NCBI GenBank assembly: GCA_963573305.1
Contig: OY754339.1
Span: 87,265,838 to 87,329,837 of the forward strand
Length of the DNA stretch: 64,000 nt
Direction: 5' to 3'
From: Pyrrhosoma nymphula
Lineage: Eukaryota; Arthropoda; Insecta; Odonata; Coenagrionidae
The notes under the pieces are model-generated. The model was given only the letters and a program-made list of their open reading frames with translations, did not search any database and was not told where the DNA came from. How positions within the stretch are numbered: the stretch's first letter is position 1; each line of letters begins with the position of its first letter. Positions 21,726-32,635 of the stretch are shown here, one piece after another. The position numbers were made by a program, and so were the translations under genes.

Positions 21726-23685
21726 AGCGTTTGCTTGATTACACTGCCCAAAATGCTCGTCAGATGATGTCGCTAATGGCCGGTCGCACAAACATTTAGT
21801 TATGGAATCAATAGATTCGGGATTCATAAAGTTATGGATCTCACAACAAAATTAGGGTTCCATGAACTATCGCTTTTGCACTTTGTTTCCAAATAGCTAT
21901 AACATACTTATATAATTTCGTTCATTTCTTTACCACTGGCTGAAATCCATGTATTAAGTTACTTATGCACATTATTAAATAGTCAGCATGTATGAATGAA
22001 CTCGAAAATATTGGCACAGTAAATCTTCTATCAATTAATATCTCCTTGAAACGGTTCATTGCACATCCGCCATCTTGGTTACCATTGAACTCTTAACTTC
22101 AAGTCCAATACAACTTGTACAATTACTTATGAAGCAATAAGTTATTGAATATTTCTGCTGTGGATGTTTAACGAATGCCTTGACTTACATATCTCATAAG
22201 TCTATTTGATACATGTGTATCGCTTCGGCAATCGGCCATAAACCGGATGAATGGTGCTGGAATTTTCTAGGCACTATTTACGAAATGAAATCATAGGAAA
22301 TAGGTGTAAGCATCACTTCTTGTCATCACGCTAGTTTGTTTCTCTGTGCAGTATGTGCAGTTACCCCGAAAGTCGTGGTAATCAAAATATCACACGGCTT
22401 GGTTGTACACTTATGGGCATGTTCAGAGGTAAACTCTTCAAGGTTTATATCTTATGCAAGTCTCAAGTATTTCCCTATCAAGAGACCTTTCCCCAAGCAA
22501 TAAACCTCAAGTACTTTCCTATGAAGAGGCATGAATTGTTCATGTATTTAAAAGTAATCAAAGCTTCTTATTACTATCATATTTTTGCGACGTATTCTGA
22601 ACTCTAAAGCGTCGATACCGGGAAACTCTTTACGTTCTTATCTCGTGTTTTGTTTCTCCTGACGATTTGTCTGTGGAAGATTTTGTCGATTGATATGAGC
22701 GAAGGGCCATTGTTACTAGACTTTGGCCGTTTGAATAATAAAATACTATTAATTATATAAAATACTGATATCCCATATATGCTACATTGGCTAAATATTG
22801 AGTCAGGTATAAAGTTTCATTTGCACATTTATACTCCTTTAGTATTTATTTCTGGAAAAGTAAGCAAGAAACACACGAAGTTAACAATTAACAAATCTAG
22901 CATTATACATTATGGACAAGTTAATAGAGGGAGCTGATAGCGGATTTGTGCGCTTTTATCTTCAACTTAACATCCAAAGTGTTTAAATTTCAATGCGCAA
23001 TAATAATTTTAAAGCTTTTTATGTAGGATACCTAGAATTGTAAATGTTCTATTATTCTAATTATAATCATTTTCGAATATGAGACGCAAAAGATTACTTG
23101 ATAATGGATGAAAATTTGTTATTTAGTAACTGATCCTTCGGGTAGCTTGCAGGGTAACATGTGGATGAAGAGATTATGAGTAACTGAGGAAGTATGAGGG
23201 CATTAGAGAAAATTGACCCAGACGTTTTAGCGTTGATGACGTTAACACCGGGTATAACTAATAGCCAACTGGCGTGCTTACCGTGTTCTAAATCGTATCG
23301 GATGTATGGTGTGTTATCTTAGAGCATTCGTTGTGTTTCTCGCACAACAGCCGGATGGGTTTCAAGATTCCCTTAGAAAAGTCCCGTTACCTCCATTAAT
23401 CATGTTCTGTCCTTTTATTCTTAAAGAAGAGCCTGTTTGGCAACAAAAGAAAGCCACCGCAGGTATCGCTAAACATCGTATCGTCTGTTGAGTGCGTATT
23501 GGAGGAAAAGACTGACAGCTGAAGTAATTTGCGCCGTTAGGGAGGCTGTGTGGTAAGGGAAGAATTACTCAGGGAATGTTCTCAAGCTCGATTAAAGTCG
23601 CCGAAGGAAACAAAATTTAACGACCCATTCATCAAACGGACTACTGTATGTATAAGCGCTCTACACATGATACCCTAGCAAAAAT
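21726..23685. other. AT-rich, nothing recognised
   Basis: No gene or repeat family member could be identified here. The open frames at 22353-22607 and 23306-23491 show no recognisable motif. Confidence 0.4.
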
Positions 23686-23689
23686 ACGA

Positions 23690-23865
23690 TACTACACTGA
23701 AAAAATCCACCTCTTCCGGGATTCAAACTCGGGTTCTCGGTATGGCAAGCCATTACACTAGTCTCCACAACAACATGATTCCCATTATTTGCGAAAATAT
23801 TGCCTTGTTCTTTTGTGACAGAGTTGGATGATTTTGATTCAAGTGGATTTTTTTGTGTAACTTGG
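23690..23865 (-). repeat. tRNA-derived SINE copy
   Basis: On the minus strand a B-box-like segment (GAGTTTGAATCCCGG, 23718-23732 region) is preceded by sequence resembling an A-box and D-arm (GACTAGTGTAATGGCTTGCC). Downstream in the plus strand is GATTCAAGTGGATTTTTTTGTG, matching the AATTTCAGTGGATTTTT motif that follows the heads at 11.5, 12.6 and 51.8 kb. The head differs more from the others than they do from each other, so this is a diverged member or a related family. Confidence 0.5.
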
Positions 23866-24084
23866 CCGATTATTGGTGAAAGATGGGAGGATAGATGAAT
23901 AGACGGAAAGGCGCGCAAATGGTAGAAGAAAAAGCGCGGATAGTACAAAAATACGTGGAGAATATCAAGGAATGGATGTTTGCCTGTGGAAGCAACAATT
24001 GCAGTGTGCAAGGGTATACTCCTTCCCACTCTTCATTGCATCGTAGCAAAACTCGGGTATGTCAGGATAAGCATACGACTGGGC

Positions 24085-25212
24085 TGAATGCAGTCATGGA
24101 TTATGGGGTATCTGAGAAGGGTTTGCGTTGAAAGCGGAAGGGATAGGATTAGGAGTGAGTGGGTGATGAAAAAATGTGGTCTGGATAGCCAGTATTTGAG
24201 AACCTTAAAAGGTAGGCTTCAAAACAGATTTAGGACGCGTGCAGCGAAGATTAGTTAGGAACATACGTTAAAGGCCGATATGATAATCTCGCTAGTGTTA
24301 CTGGCCTTTTGCAGCAGCTGGGATGAGATTCGATTTCGGACCGATGGTTATACTTTAGACTGAATCTATTATGAAAGTTCCAAACCCATTTATTCTCTGA
24401 CAACGTTAATAAATAATATTTTACCAAATCCGACTTACTACGGTAGGTCAGATAATGAGCATAAAATTAGGGAACTAGACTGCAGAACGGACAGATTTTA
24501 AATATAATTTTTCCCGCGAACGATAGGAGACCATAGCAGCTGCCAATGAGACTTTTAACTAGGTTTTTCGATATGTAGTGTAGCTCTTAATAGTAGTAGT
24601 ACTCCCTCATACTTGTATCCTTATCTGCTACCAGGTACTTACAGCACGTCGTGCATGTTTTCAGTATAAATCTTGAATCTCTGTCCGTTTATGTAGTTGC
24701 AAAACACATAAATACTAATGGTCCCTCTAGTTACATCTATAGCACATCTATAGTGCAGTATTAGTAGCACATCTATAGTGTAGTATTAGTAGCACATCTA
24801 TAGTGTAGTGTATGCTTGTGAGGCTTCGCCTCCTGAAAAGTATTAGCTATTTATGATAATGCATCAATAGTCGTAGTTACACTAACTTTAATGGGGTATA
24901 GTGTAATGCATGTTGGTGACTACTCACCCATTGCCACATACCCTTGAGGTGGATTTCAGGGTATTTTGTGGATGTAGATGTAAAGGAAATGAATGAAAAG
25001 AGCGTGCTTCGTTGTTTAGGCGGTGCCGAGAGAATGAGGATGAGATTCGAAAAGTGAAGGAGATATATGTAAATGGACTGGGTGGTGTGAGAAGGTGGGG
25101 AAGACCAAGAAAGCCGTGAGTGGTTGTGGTGAAAGAATCTCCAAAATGAAGGAATATTAATGGTACTAAGAAAATATGGACATGTATGAAGCAATTTATG
25201 ATAGTAATTGAA
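24085..25212 (+). pseudogene. Non-LTR reverse transcriptase C-terminal relic, split by about 780 bp
   Basis: Part 1 (about 24095-24205) reads MGYLRRVCVESGRDRIRSEW then VMKKCGL, and part 2 (about 24990-25205) reads a broken 'VLRxxGxxERM' segment, IYVNGLGGVRRWGRPRKP and, after a stop, VVVKES and RNI. In intact insect elements these blocks are almost adjacent (the 'LRRVCGVSRxDRIRNEW...VLRWFGHVERMD...GRPRKxWxDxVKE' order). About 780 bp separates them here, including the 25-bp minisatellite at 24741. The gap could be an insertion, but its ends are not defined. Confidence 0.65.
24741..24812. repeat. 25-bp minisatellite, three units
   Basis: The unit AGCACATCTATAGTGTAGTA (20 of 25 nt shown) repeats at 24741, 24766 and 24791. 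The first unit has one change (TGCAG for TGTAG), and the third diverges at its end. It lies in the gap splitting the reverse transcriptase relic. Confidence 0.8.
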
Positions 25213-25241
25213 GTAAAAAAGGTAAACTAAGATAGGGAATC

Positions 25242-25735
25242 ATGGAAGACATCTACATCTACGAAGTACCATGCAAGCCACCTCTAGGGTGCGTGGCACG
25301 GGGTGATTCCACAACAGGCATGCAGCACTCGTCCCAGTTCAAATCGGGACCTCACACGTTCCCCCGGCCGCTAGGCGCAGAACAAAAAGCAGTCAGGAGA
25401 ACAGTGCGCAGTCCAAACCAGAAACTGGGGGAGTGCTACGTAAATGAGCATGCAGACGTGCAGTACAGTGCTAAAGGGACTTTTAGTGGGAAATATCACT
25501 AATACTATTAATTTATGAATTCTATGAAATACTACTCCATGCAGAGAACAAAATAATGCCGGAAATATCAAGCGTTGTGAAGTTTTAGTAATGAGGCTAT
25601 GTTATTAAACACAAGTGAAAAGTCTACTCTATCTAGTGAGGGTGGGAGTTCCACATGATTGATCTATCGCTATTATTACGATCTCTTATTGTGCGTGGAA
25701 AAAATGACATTTTAAATCTATGGGTTCTGCAGTCT
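25242..25735 (-). pseudogene. CR1/jockey-like retrotransposon 3' end (copy 1)
   Basis: On the minus strand, about 25725 to 25620 gives THRFKMSFFPRTIRDRN, the conserved C-terminal end of a widespread arthropod non-LTR type ('FFPRTIREWN'). The 3' terminus at 25245-25300 carries CATCTACATCTACGAAGT and GGTGCGTGGCACGGGGT, the microsatellite-like tail and adjoining block typical for this type (seen here as plus-strand complement). The same layout is at 58595-58800. The plus-strand open frame at 25242-25502 is antisense. The element is 5'-truncated and decayed. Confidence 0.7.
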
Positions 25736-25739
25736 ATTA

Positions 25740-26400
25740 CCTATATCTTATTCCTACCGTAGTACGTTGGCTCTAGCATAATATGTTGAACGTCCGGTAA
25801 AAAATTGTCTGCTTCGAACTTGCGCAAAAGACTTAACCTGTATTTCTCCCTTCAATCCCACCCTAATTCCTTCAACAATTCGGCAACACTGCTAAGTATT
25901 GCAGACATAACTGCTAACCCTGCTAAGACATAACTATAAATGCCATTTTTACAGGCCCAGCACTGAAAATGAAGCTCTTTTGACTTTACCCACTCCAAAA
26001 GGGAACAGCGTGGAGGGTGCCAGTATTTAATGTTCTTATGCCACTTGTCCAGAGCAAAATTTCGTTGCCAATACTTTAAGATGGGTCAGGTCGAGTAGGT
26101 CTGACCCCTAACATACATTTGCACATTATTAGCAGCACTTATCCGGAGTGCGTCGATGACATATTAGGACAGGCTCCAGTCCGACTGGGCCAAACACCTG
26201 CCTACAACCGCCCCGGCGCGCTTGGGGAGAGATGCTTGGAAGAGATAACTTTTGAGACTCATACCACTCGTCTTGTGGGTGGTGTGACCATCCCCTGATG
26301 AGGGAGTGTGTCGAAGCATTTGCAGACGGCCACCATATGTGTTTCCGACGCTTTTGTAATATCTGTGTTAGGGGTCCGGATCCCGATCACGTATACGCGG
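25740..26400. other. No gene recognised
   Basis: Mixed-composition DNA with no convincing coding sequence. A weak CCTGATGAGGG...GTGTCGAAG string at about 26295-26325 resembles a decayed hammerhead core, but the GAAA box is altered and stem II is poor. Confidence 0.35.
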
Positions 26401-26404
26401 TGGC

Positions 26405-27260
26405 TTTTTACCCCCCTCTTCCTCCCTGCCCCCCCTTAATGCTGCCACCCCTTCTTCTTCACACGGACCCCTCACACCCCACAGTTTCCACCAATCTCCT
26501 CACACCATTCTCCGACCTCACCCACCCCTAACCCGACTTTCCTTCACACCTCCTCCTCACACCATAACGCATTTAAGACTCCCTCTTGTGTGTCTGTGTG
26601 TCCGTCCCCTCCCCCTTGAAAGACTCCCCCCCCCTGGACGCTGCTCCCCTCCCCCCCCGCGGTGCCAATCTCTTTCTCCCCTCCTCATCCCCCCTACGTT
26701 CCCCTGACCCACCCCCCTCCCCCAACGCAACCCTCTCTCTTTCCCCTGCTTCGTGTAATCCTAATGTGGCCCCCAGTCAGTGAGGCGAAGGATTTCACGC
26801 CTCCCCTGCCCCCCGACCCCTCCCGTTATTACCAGAGCCCCATTCACTCTGACTCCCGCCCCATTATTCCAATTCCCAATTAACTATTTATCATCGCTCA
26901 CTCTCTTCTCGTCCGCCTCAGTGGCGCTAATTATCGCCGCAAGTGGAAAAGGGAATGGAACAAGGCAAGGCGACCCATTGGGGGTGTGGGGGGGGGAAGA
27001 GGGGAAGGGAGGGGGAAAGAGGGGGGAAGGAGGGGAGAGGGAGATTAATGGCGGTTTGCGGGGGAATATAAGTCGGGGCTCCGGTGTCGGCAGAGTTGAG
27101 TGTGTATGCTGGGGAAAGGGGAGGGATTTTAGAAAGGTATTAGGGGGTGGGGGTGTTGCATTTGGGGGGGGGGTTGAGGGTAATGGGAGGAGGGCGAAAA
27201 GGGTCCGAAGATGGATAGGGTGTGGGTAGGGGGTAGAGGGGTAGAGGTAGGGTTGGGGGA
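26405..27260. other. Strand-asymmetric C-rich then G-rich block
   Basis: The plus strand is strongly C/T-rich at about 26405-26870 (repeated CCCC, CCCTCC, CCACCC) and G-rich at about 26975-27250 (runs such as GGGGGTGTGGGGGGGG). Several windows satisfy four runs of at least three G within a short span, on the minus strand in the left part and the plus strand in the right part, so G-quadruplexes could form on opposite strands. Open frames here (26298-27389) are compositional. Whether it is a GC-rich regulatory region of a host gene is unknown. Confidence 0.6.
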
Positions 27261-27264
27261 AATT

Positions 27265-28510
27265 CCCGAGGCCGGCGGTGGGCATGTAAATAAATAAACA
27301 AGTAACTCGGCAGAACTGAGACGAACCGAAATAAAAAATAAGTTCACGCCTTCGATAAAAAAGAAGTGGACACACTTATTTAGGCACACACATTCGGTGA
27401 TAGAGGTAATAAAATATGCATTTTTACTCTCTCTCTCGACTTATGAAGATGGGCTGGTTGGGTCGTGGTCTTTTTCTATGCATGACTTCCTCATGCCCTC
27501 GTCACACTACCCTCCAACACTTCCACTTAATTCTTCTGCCTTAAATCACCAAAATCGCATTTGAATACATTTTGCTTCCCCGGATGTGCAGTCGATGCCT
27601 AATGCGATAATCGCATGCAATTCAATGGAGTTACTTCCGCTGAATGGCGACTTATCCTGTCAACTGTACCGCCATACTTTGGCTCCTCGGGCCGTTTACA
27701 TTTCCTTTCCATAAAGGTTCGTTTAACTCCACTAATATATCCCTTTCGGCGATTGTGCAGCGCTAATGAAGTCGGTCGCTTTGAGAGAGATGGGTTTTAA
27801 AGTGAAAGTGTTAACTTTCAGAGAACTGTCTTATTCACTGCCGTACATTATAAGGGATACATTACATTGCTTTTGCAGCGATATTTTGAATGAAAATGGT
27901 TTTTAAAAATGCCCTAATAATTTTGAATAAATTGTTTTCCCGGTTACATAAAATGATGTATCGTAAAATATTTACATAATTATTAGCTTATTTTTGTTTG
28001 ATATTTCGTCGTAAATGTTATCACTTTATTTTAAAAGTGACGTGCGGAGTTTGCCCCTCAGCCTGTTTTTGGTTTGGCATCAAGTTCTCATTTCCCGATT
28101 ATATGAAGTGGACAAAATGAGGTGATGCATGCTTGGCCTTTGACGGCAATACAAATCCATTTTGTGGGTTTCATGGAGTTTATTATTGTTGCAAATCACA
28201 TGGCGGTGCGGTTCTCATAACTTACTGTATCATTATCCATAAAGAGATTATAAAAATAAAGTTAAAACAATTGCGATTAATTTTAATCCAATAGGCAGAT
28301 AGTTTATTATCCTTTTACATGCATCTAGCTATCGTTGAATTTCAATAATTTCAAAAAAATGAATTATAGAACAAATTATTTTGAGAATTAAACTACTTAA
28401 AACCCTTCATTTATTTAATTTACAATGTAAAGTAGGAAGTTTGGGGAACCATTTTTGAAGTATACATGGCAGATGGAAAGTTGCCAAAGACCATCGCTTG
28501 AACAACGTTC
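27265..28510. other. No gene recognised
   Basis: Mostly AT-rich DNA. I see no coding motif, RNA gene or repeat relation within the window. Confidence 0.4.
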
Positions 28511-28516
28511 GATCAT

Positions 28517-28637
28517 GGGGGCTATTCTGTATGTTCTCGGAATTACCGAGTCTCGAAAGTGACGAAATTTTCACGGATTCACATTCACGGATTTTCCTAG
28601 GTTACAACATGTCGAGTCATTACTGAATAAGACCCCA
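28517..28637. repeat. MITE-like element, family G, copy 1
   Basis: Ends GGGGGCTATTCTGTATGT (left) and the complement of ACTGAATAAGACCCC (right) form loose terminal inverted repeats. The inside contains CTCGGAATTACCGAG, CGAAAGTGACGAAATTT and ACATTCACGGATTTTCC. The same blocks in inverted orientation make up 54301-54480, about 60 bp longer in the middle, so this copy appears internally deleted. No transposase is associated. Confidence 0.65.
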
Positions 28638-28740
28638 GGACACAGACTTCAGCGCCCCCTCCCCCCTTGCCGCCTTTTGTTTCATTTCGCTCCCAATGTT
28701 AAAGCACCGTCCCCAGGACACAATACTGGGGACCACTGGT
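28638..28740 (-). mobile_element. hAT-like terminal fragment
   Basis: Reading the minus strand from 28738 gives CAGTGGTCCCCAGTATTGTG, which has the CAGTGGT(T/C)CCCA start typical of hAT-type terminal inverted repeats. It continues toward 28640 through a purine-rich stretch. The opposite end is missing or not recognised, and the fragment abuts the MITE copy at 28517-28637. Confidence 0.45.
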
Positions 28741-28744
28741 CTAA

Positions 28745-29515
28745 TGTATTGACACCCTGGTGTAATGATTACCCTGGCGGCGCGGCGTAAGTCTGCCGAG
28801 TCGACAAGAGGGATTCGATACTTTTCGACAATGTTCGGCACAGATGGCCTAAAGACGATTTCCTGACGAGATTTAGAGAATGGTACGACAAAGTCGCTAA
28901 TGACTTAACGATGGCTGGAGCGGAACAAGGCGGCACGGACGTGTTGTGTCACTATTGGGACTCATTGAGCAGAAAACGAGGCGGATTCGACCCAAGTGAT
29001 CAGCGTCTCTTCCGAAGGCGTGTTCCCTTCAATTTTTTATCTGCTTAAGGAGAAGGAGGGAGAATTGTATTCCGAAGATTTGGCGAGATGTGGCGGTAGG
29101 AGGGGGGCTATCTTTCGTGTGGGACCGGGAAAATAATAACGAGAGCTAAGAGTCTTTTCCCCGGCGAGGTCGGTAGGCGTGAAAATACACAGTCACATCT
29201 ATTACTCCAAATGGCTGAGCACTTTGTTCGTCCGCTGCGGCGCCGTTGGGCCGTAAGAAAGAAAATAATAAAATGGAACGCTGCCCATTCCCATGCGGGC
29301 CAAATGTGTTCATTCTGTCTGTCGGCAAGTTTCCCCGGATGGGTAATCATGGCTTGATCCTAGGAAAAGCTATATTTCTGAGTTTTATCTCACTAACGTT
29401 TTGTTTTTCCATTCCTACAGTTGCAACTATGCTTCTTTATGTAGCTCTGAAGTACTCTTTTCATATATGAGCAAAACGTTTTTAAAAACATAGTTCTAAC
29501 GCATAGGCTGGTCTA
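28745..29515. other. No gene recognised
   Basis: Mixed-composition DNA; the short open frames at 29108-29350 (minus) and 29246-29470 (plus) have no recognised motif. Confidence 0.35.
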
Positions 29516-29519
29516 GATA

Positions 29520-29990
29520 GGCTAGGCAAGGAATTTTTGTGGAGGCTTCTGCGGCTTAATATTTTTGAATATGTTAGCCTTCCGGATTCCATCCTGCTCA
29601 GGTCCATTTTTAATGGGGATACAGTTTCACAGTCGTCTTCTTCAGGTCAGTGAACCGAAGTGGAAATGCAGTTTGACCGCTTTATAAACATCATTGTGAT
29701 TGTTTGGTGTTTATTTTTCCGCGCAACACGCGTTTTTATGTGTTGGACAGCTAGTTACAGTCATCTCTATTAAAGTTATTAGGAATCTTGCTTATTTCAA
29801 TTACTTCCCGCATAATACGCAGGAAGTGGTATTTTCCTTTGGCGATTAACTTTGCCTCTTCAAAGTTAATGTGTTGTGCAGGACCAATTTGTGTGTGTTC
29901 TTCTATGGCAGAGAGGTGAAGTTGTATGTTCCTTGTTGCCCTCTGGTGTTGTTGCAAGCGACATTTCGCTGAACCCGGACGACTTACATA
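29520..29990 (-). pseudogene. Penelope-like element C-terminal (GIY-YIG) relic with hammerhead-like tail
   Basis: The minus-strand open frame from 29957 to 29751 reads RLQQHQRATRNI...SAIEEH...INFEEAKLIAK, then REVIEI and NNFNRDD. This follows the end of the GIY-YIG endonuclease domain of Penelope-like elements ('AxAEHxxxxGHxIxFxxAKxIAxxxxxxxRxxxEAIEIxKxxxNFNRDDG'). Upstream (about 29960-29990) a few more codons of the domain are readable. Downstream, 29645-29625 on the minus strand has CTGAAGA, a weak stem II and GAAA, and then a segment GGATGGAATCCGGAAGG resembling the tail at 62.7 kb. The reverse-transcriptase domain is absent. The element ends only about 100 bp from the AC tract that hosts the next element. 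Confidence 0.75.
29625..29645 (-). ncRNA. Hammerhead-like motif in Penelope tail (weak)
   Basis: CTGAAGAAGACGACTGTGAAA fits the CTGANGA...GAAA spacing, but the presumed stem II is at best two or three pairs. Its place just after a Penelope-like coding end supports a ribozyme origin; activity is unlikely. Confidence 0.4.
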
Positions 29991-30082
29991 TTCAGGCTTG
30001 ACAAGGGTTTACCCAATGAGTTAGTCAAGATGTTATGTAAATAGATTATATCAGAATATATATATGTAAATATATAATATAT

Positions 30083-30086
<4 letters not shown>

Positions 30087-30172
<86 letters not shown>
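30087..30172. repeat. (AC)n microsatellite, left flank of the nested locus
   Basis: About 43 uninterrupted AC units, preceded by ATATAT-rich sequence. The Tx1-like element begins exactly where the repeat stops (GACTCCGTGGCG at 30173). A second long AC tract begins at 51501 after the retroelement array, and I interpret the two as halves of one original microsatellite. Confidence 0.95.
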
Positions 30173-30174
<2 letters not shown>

Positions 30175-30516
30175 CTCCGTGGCGTTCGGACGCTTTCTAC
30201 TGAGCTCCCGAATTTTCCGAGTTTTTTAGTGTGATACTTTCGGTGCATATCTTGGTTGTTATATCTACGTGTGCGTGAACTTTTGCTGCATCGTTTGGGA
30301 CAACAACCGAATCTTTGTGCCTCATAGTTTTCTTAATATTGTTGTTTTTGTGTCTACCGTCAACTCGGCTTGTCATCTCCCGGGGGAGAGGCCGCCGGCC
30401 GGGCGAATGCCCGGTCGGACTCGGAGACGGCGGAGGGCGATTCAGGTGACGGCGTGACTTTTCAAACGACTTTAAACTCCTCTACCAACATTGCTTCTTT
30501 ATCTTCAACAACTACC

Positions 30517-32520
30517 ATGGCAACATCAACCTCTATTTCACCAAAGAAGACCAGCAACGGATCGCCGATTCGCAACATTGGACAACTCAACTCCCTAGAC
30601 CATACCGAAGAGACTTCAACGCACAGCACTCGCCTCCGACGAGAACACGGCATATTGGTTTCCACAGTATGTACTCTAGTGCCCCCAGTGCATTCCCAAA
30701 ACCTAACTACCAGTGCATCAATTAGTGGGAGTGAGACGAGAGTCACTGCGAGTGATATCGTCTCGGGTTCTATTACGCGTGCCGTAAGCCTAGATCGCTT
30801 CGACACCCCTTCCCCCCCGGACCCTACGGCTCAGCTGGTGACCTTGAAAGCGTCGGCCGCTGCTTGCAGTAGCAGAGCTTCGTCGGACGTCATCAACCTC
30901 ACACCACCGCCCAGCAGTTCTTCCGTTGCCGCCGCCACTGCGGGAGGGGTACCGCCCCTCCAACCCCTCACCGCTCCCTCCCCTCTCAACCGCTCAAGCT
31001 TTCCTTCGCTTCAAGCTCCATCCTTGTCTCGCGCGCGAACTTACGCTCGCGCAGCACGTAACATTGGTGACGCTGAGAACTTCGCGAGCCGATCGGACGA
31101 TCGTCCTTCAGCGGAGGGCAAGACAGTGTTTGCCTTCCAAACCAAAAGGATCACGCCAGTCACCACTGGCCCAAATAAAGAACGGGGAATAATTCTTCCT
31201 GCTCTCCCTGATACACCTATTCATACTTATGTACTGAAAATAGGAGAACTGCTTGGAGGTGGGAAATCCATCTCCCATGCGGCCCGACTATCTCACCAGC
31301 GTATTTGCATTTATTTGATATCTGAGGACCTGGTTGAAAAATTCTTGGTAGAGCATGGTGGGGTTTCAATAAACCATAAATGGGTCGAGGCCAGGAGAAT
31401 GGTTACAAAAACTGAAAAACTTATTCTGAACAATGTCCCCCCGGAGGTAGTTGATAGCGATTTGATCGAGATATTAAGTCAAGCCGTGCGGGTTGTTTCC
31501 CCTATTTACCATCTTTCCCTTGGTATTAAAAATGATGGCTATGAGCACATCAACTCATGGAAAAGGATGGTCTATGTCGTTAAACGCGACGGTGTCATCC
31601 TTCCAGACTCTTTCTTGGTTGAGATTGAGGACAACCCGTACCGCATTTTCATCGAAAGTAATGATGGAAAATGTAATATATGCAAAAGACACGGCCATAA
31701 CTCGAGAGATTGCACTCGCTCCCTTCCTCCCCGGGACAGACGGGATGTGCTGCTCCCTGAGCCCACTCAGGAAGATCGAGTTCAGGAGGGGGTCACCCCC
31801 GCACATATCTCATCGGATTGTCCTCGCTTCTTACCTCCGGAAGCTGAGGGCGATGAGATGTTTGCCCAAAACACATCACATACCACACCACAGAAGGAGG
31901 ATGCCCCCTGCCCCCCCCAACCACCCCCTCTCCCGCCTCAGTCGTCCGATGATGTCGTGCCGGACGGCACTGCCTCCTCTCGTACTGCCCTTCCAATTTC
32001 ACCCATTACCTCTCATTCCCCAACACTACAAAACGCTACTGAAGAAAATACGCTCACTGATGACTTTCTTAGCCAGTCTCAAGAAAAGGATTTTGACACT
32101 CAATCCTTTTCTTCTCTCATATCCAATGCTGAAGATTTTTATGATGATTCTGTTCCCGGTACCTCCTTAATGGCTGAAAGATCGGGTAAGAGGAAGAAAT
32201 CTATCGACGAGGACAGCACCAAGAGTGTTCCTCTCTCCCCAGAGCGAAAGAGAGGCTCCAAAAACATGGACATTATAGGGCTTCAACAGATTGAGGATTT
32301 TTATATAGAAAATCCTGATTTTAGCTCAATTCCTTATGAAACGCTAAAAAGATATCTACTTGCCGTTAAAAGAGCTGATCCACATAAAAAAGCGAAAGAA
32401 TTTCTCATAGATGGCAGTGAACTACGATCCACTCTTAATGAACTCGATGAGAGAAAAATTGTGAAGGATCGGGCGCTGAGCATAAGGGTGCATAGGCTTG
32501 TTAACTCTTTAAAACAATGA
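30517..32520 (+). CDS. ORF1 nucleic-acid-binding (gag-like) protein of the Tx1/L1-like element
   Basis: About 667 aa from the first in-frame ATG (30517). The frame is open further upstream to about 30337 but has no other ATG, so ATG 30517 is chosen. The N-terminal 230 residues are Ser/Thr/Pro-rich and probably disordered. A folded middle region (about residues 235-380) resembles the paired RRM-like part of ORF1 proteins in insect elements, with LILNNVPPEVVDSDLIEILS. A CCHC zinc knuckle C-x2-C-x4-H-x4-C (CNICKRHGHNSRDC) follows at residues 386-399, coded near 31672-31713. The rest is proline-rich, acidic and then basic, ending in a charged helical tail. Such proteins coat the element RNA in retrotransposition particles. 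It precedes ORF2 by 250 nt; how ORF2 is translated is not visible. Confidence 0.85.
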   Translation: MATSTSISPKKTSNGSPIRNIGQLNSLDHTEETSTHSTRLRREHGILVSTVCTLVPPVHSQNLTTSASISGSETRVTASDIVSGSITRAVSLDRFDTPSPPDPTAQLVTLKASAAACSSRASSDVINLTPPPSSSSVAAATAGGVPPLQPLTAPSPLNRSSFPSLQAPSLSRARTYARAARNIGDAENFASRSDDRPSAEGKTVFAFQTKRITPVTTGPNKERGIILPALPDTPIHTYVLKIGELLGGGKSISHAARLSHQRICIYLISEDLVEKFLVEHGGVSINHKWVEARRMVTKTEKLILNNVPPEVVDSDLIEILSQAVRVVSPIYHLSLGIKNDGYEHINSWKRMVYVVKRDGVILPDSFLVEIEDNPYRIFIESNDGKCNICKRHGHNSRDCTRSLPPRDRRDVLLPEPTQEDRVQEGVTPAHISSDCPRFLPPEAEGDEMFAQNTSHTTPQKEDAPCPPQPPPLPPQSSDDVVPDGTASSRTALPISPITSHSPTLQNATEENTLTDDFLSQSQEKDFDTQSFSSLISNAEDFYDDSVPGTSLMAERSGKRKKSIDEDSTKSVPLSPERKRGSKNMDIIGLQQIEDFYIENPDFSSIPYETLKRYLLAVKRADPHKKAKEFLIDGSELRSTLNELDERKIVKDRALSIRVHRLVNSLKQ

Positions 32521-32635
32521 AAGCAGTCATCAGTAAAACGTTTTTTATATTTTAAAAATTCTAAATAATTATATATTGTTTTATTAGGAATTTTTAGGTT
32601 CACCACATGTATCACTTAATAGACATCAAATGCCA

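Noticed and set aside
24877..25194. 105-codon minus-strand open frame
   Set aside because: Antisense to the plus-strand reverse transcriptase relic with the GRPRK block.
26295..26325. Hammerhead-like motif CCTGATGAGGG...TCGAAG
   Set aside because: The GAAA box is changed and there is no convincing stem II.
27060..27110. Promoter with TATAAG near 27067
   Set aside because: A single short motif in G-rich DNA, with no initiator, exon or transcript evidence.
29984..30248. Open frames of Cys-Val or Thr-His repeats (also at 51428-51673)
   Set aside because: Translations of the AC microsatellite in various frames.
30350..30470. Ribozyme at the 5' part of the Tx1-like element (CCGGGCGAATGCCCGG hairpin)
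   Set aside because: A lone hairpin inside the open frame, without pseudoknot partners, and not at the element's first base.
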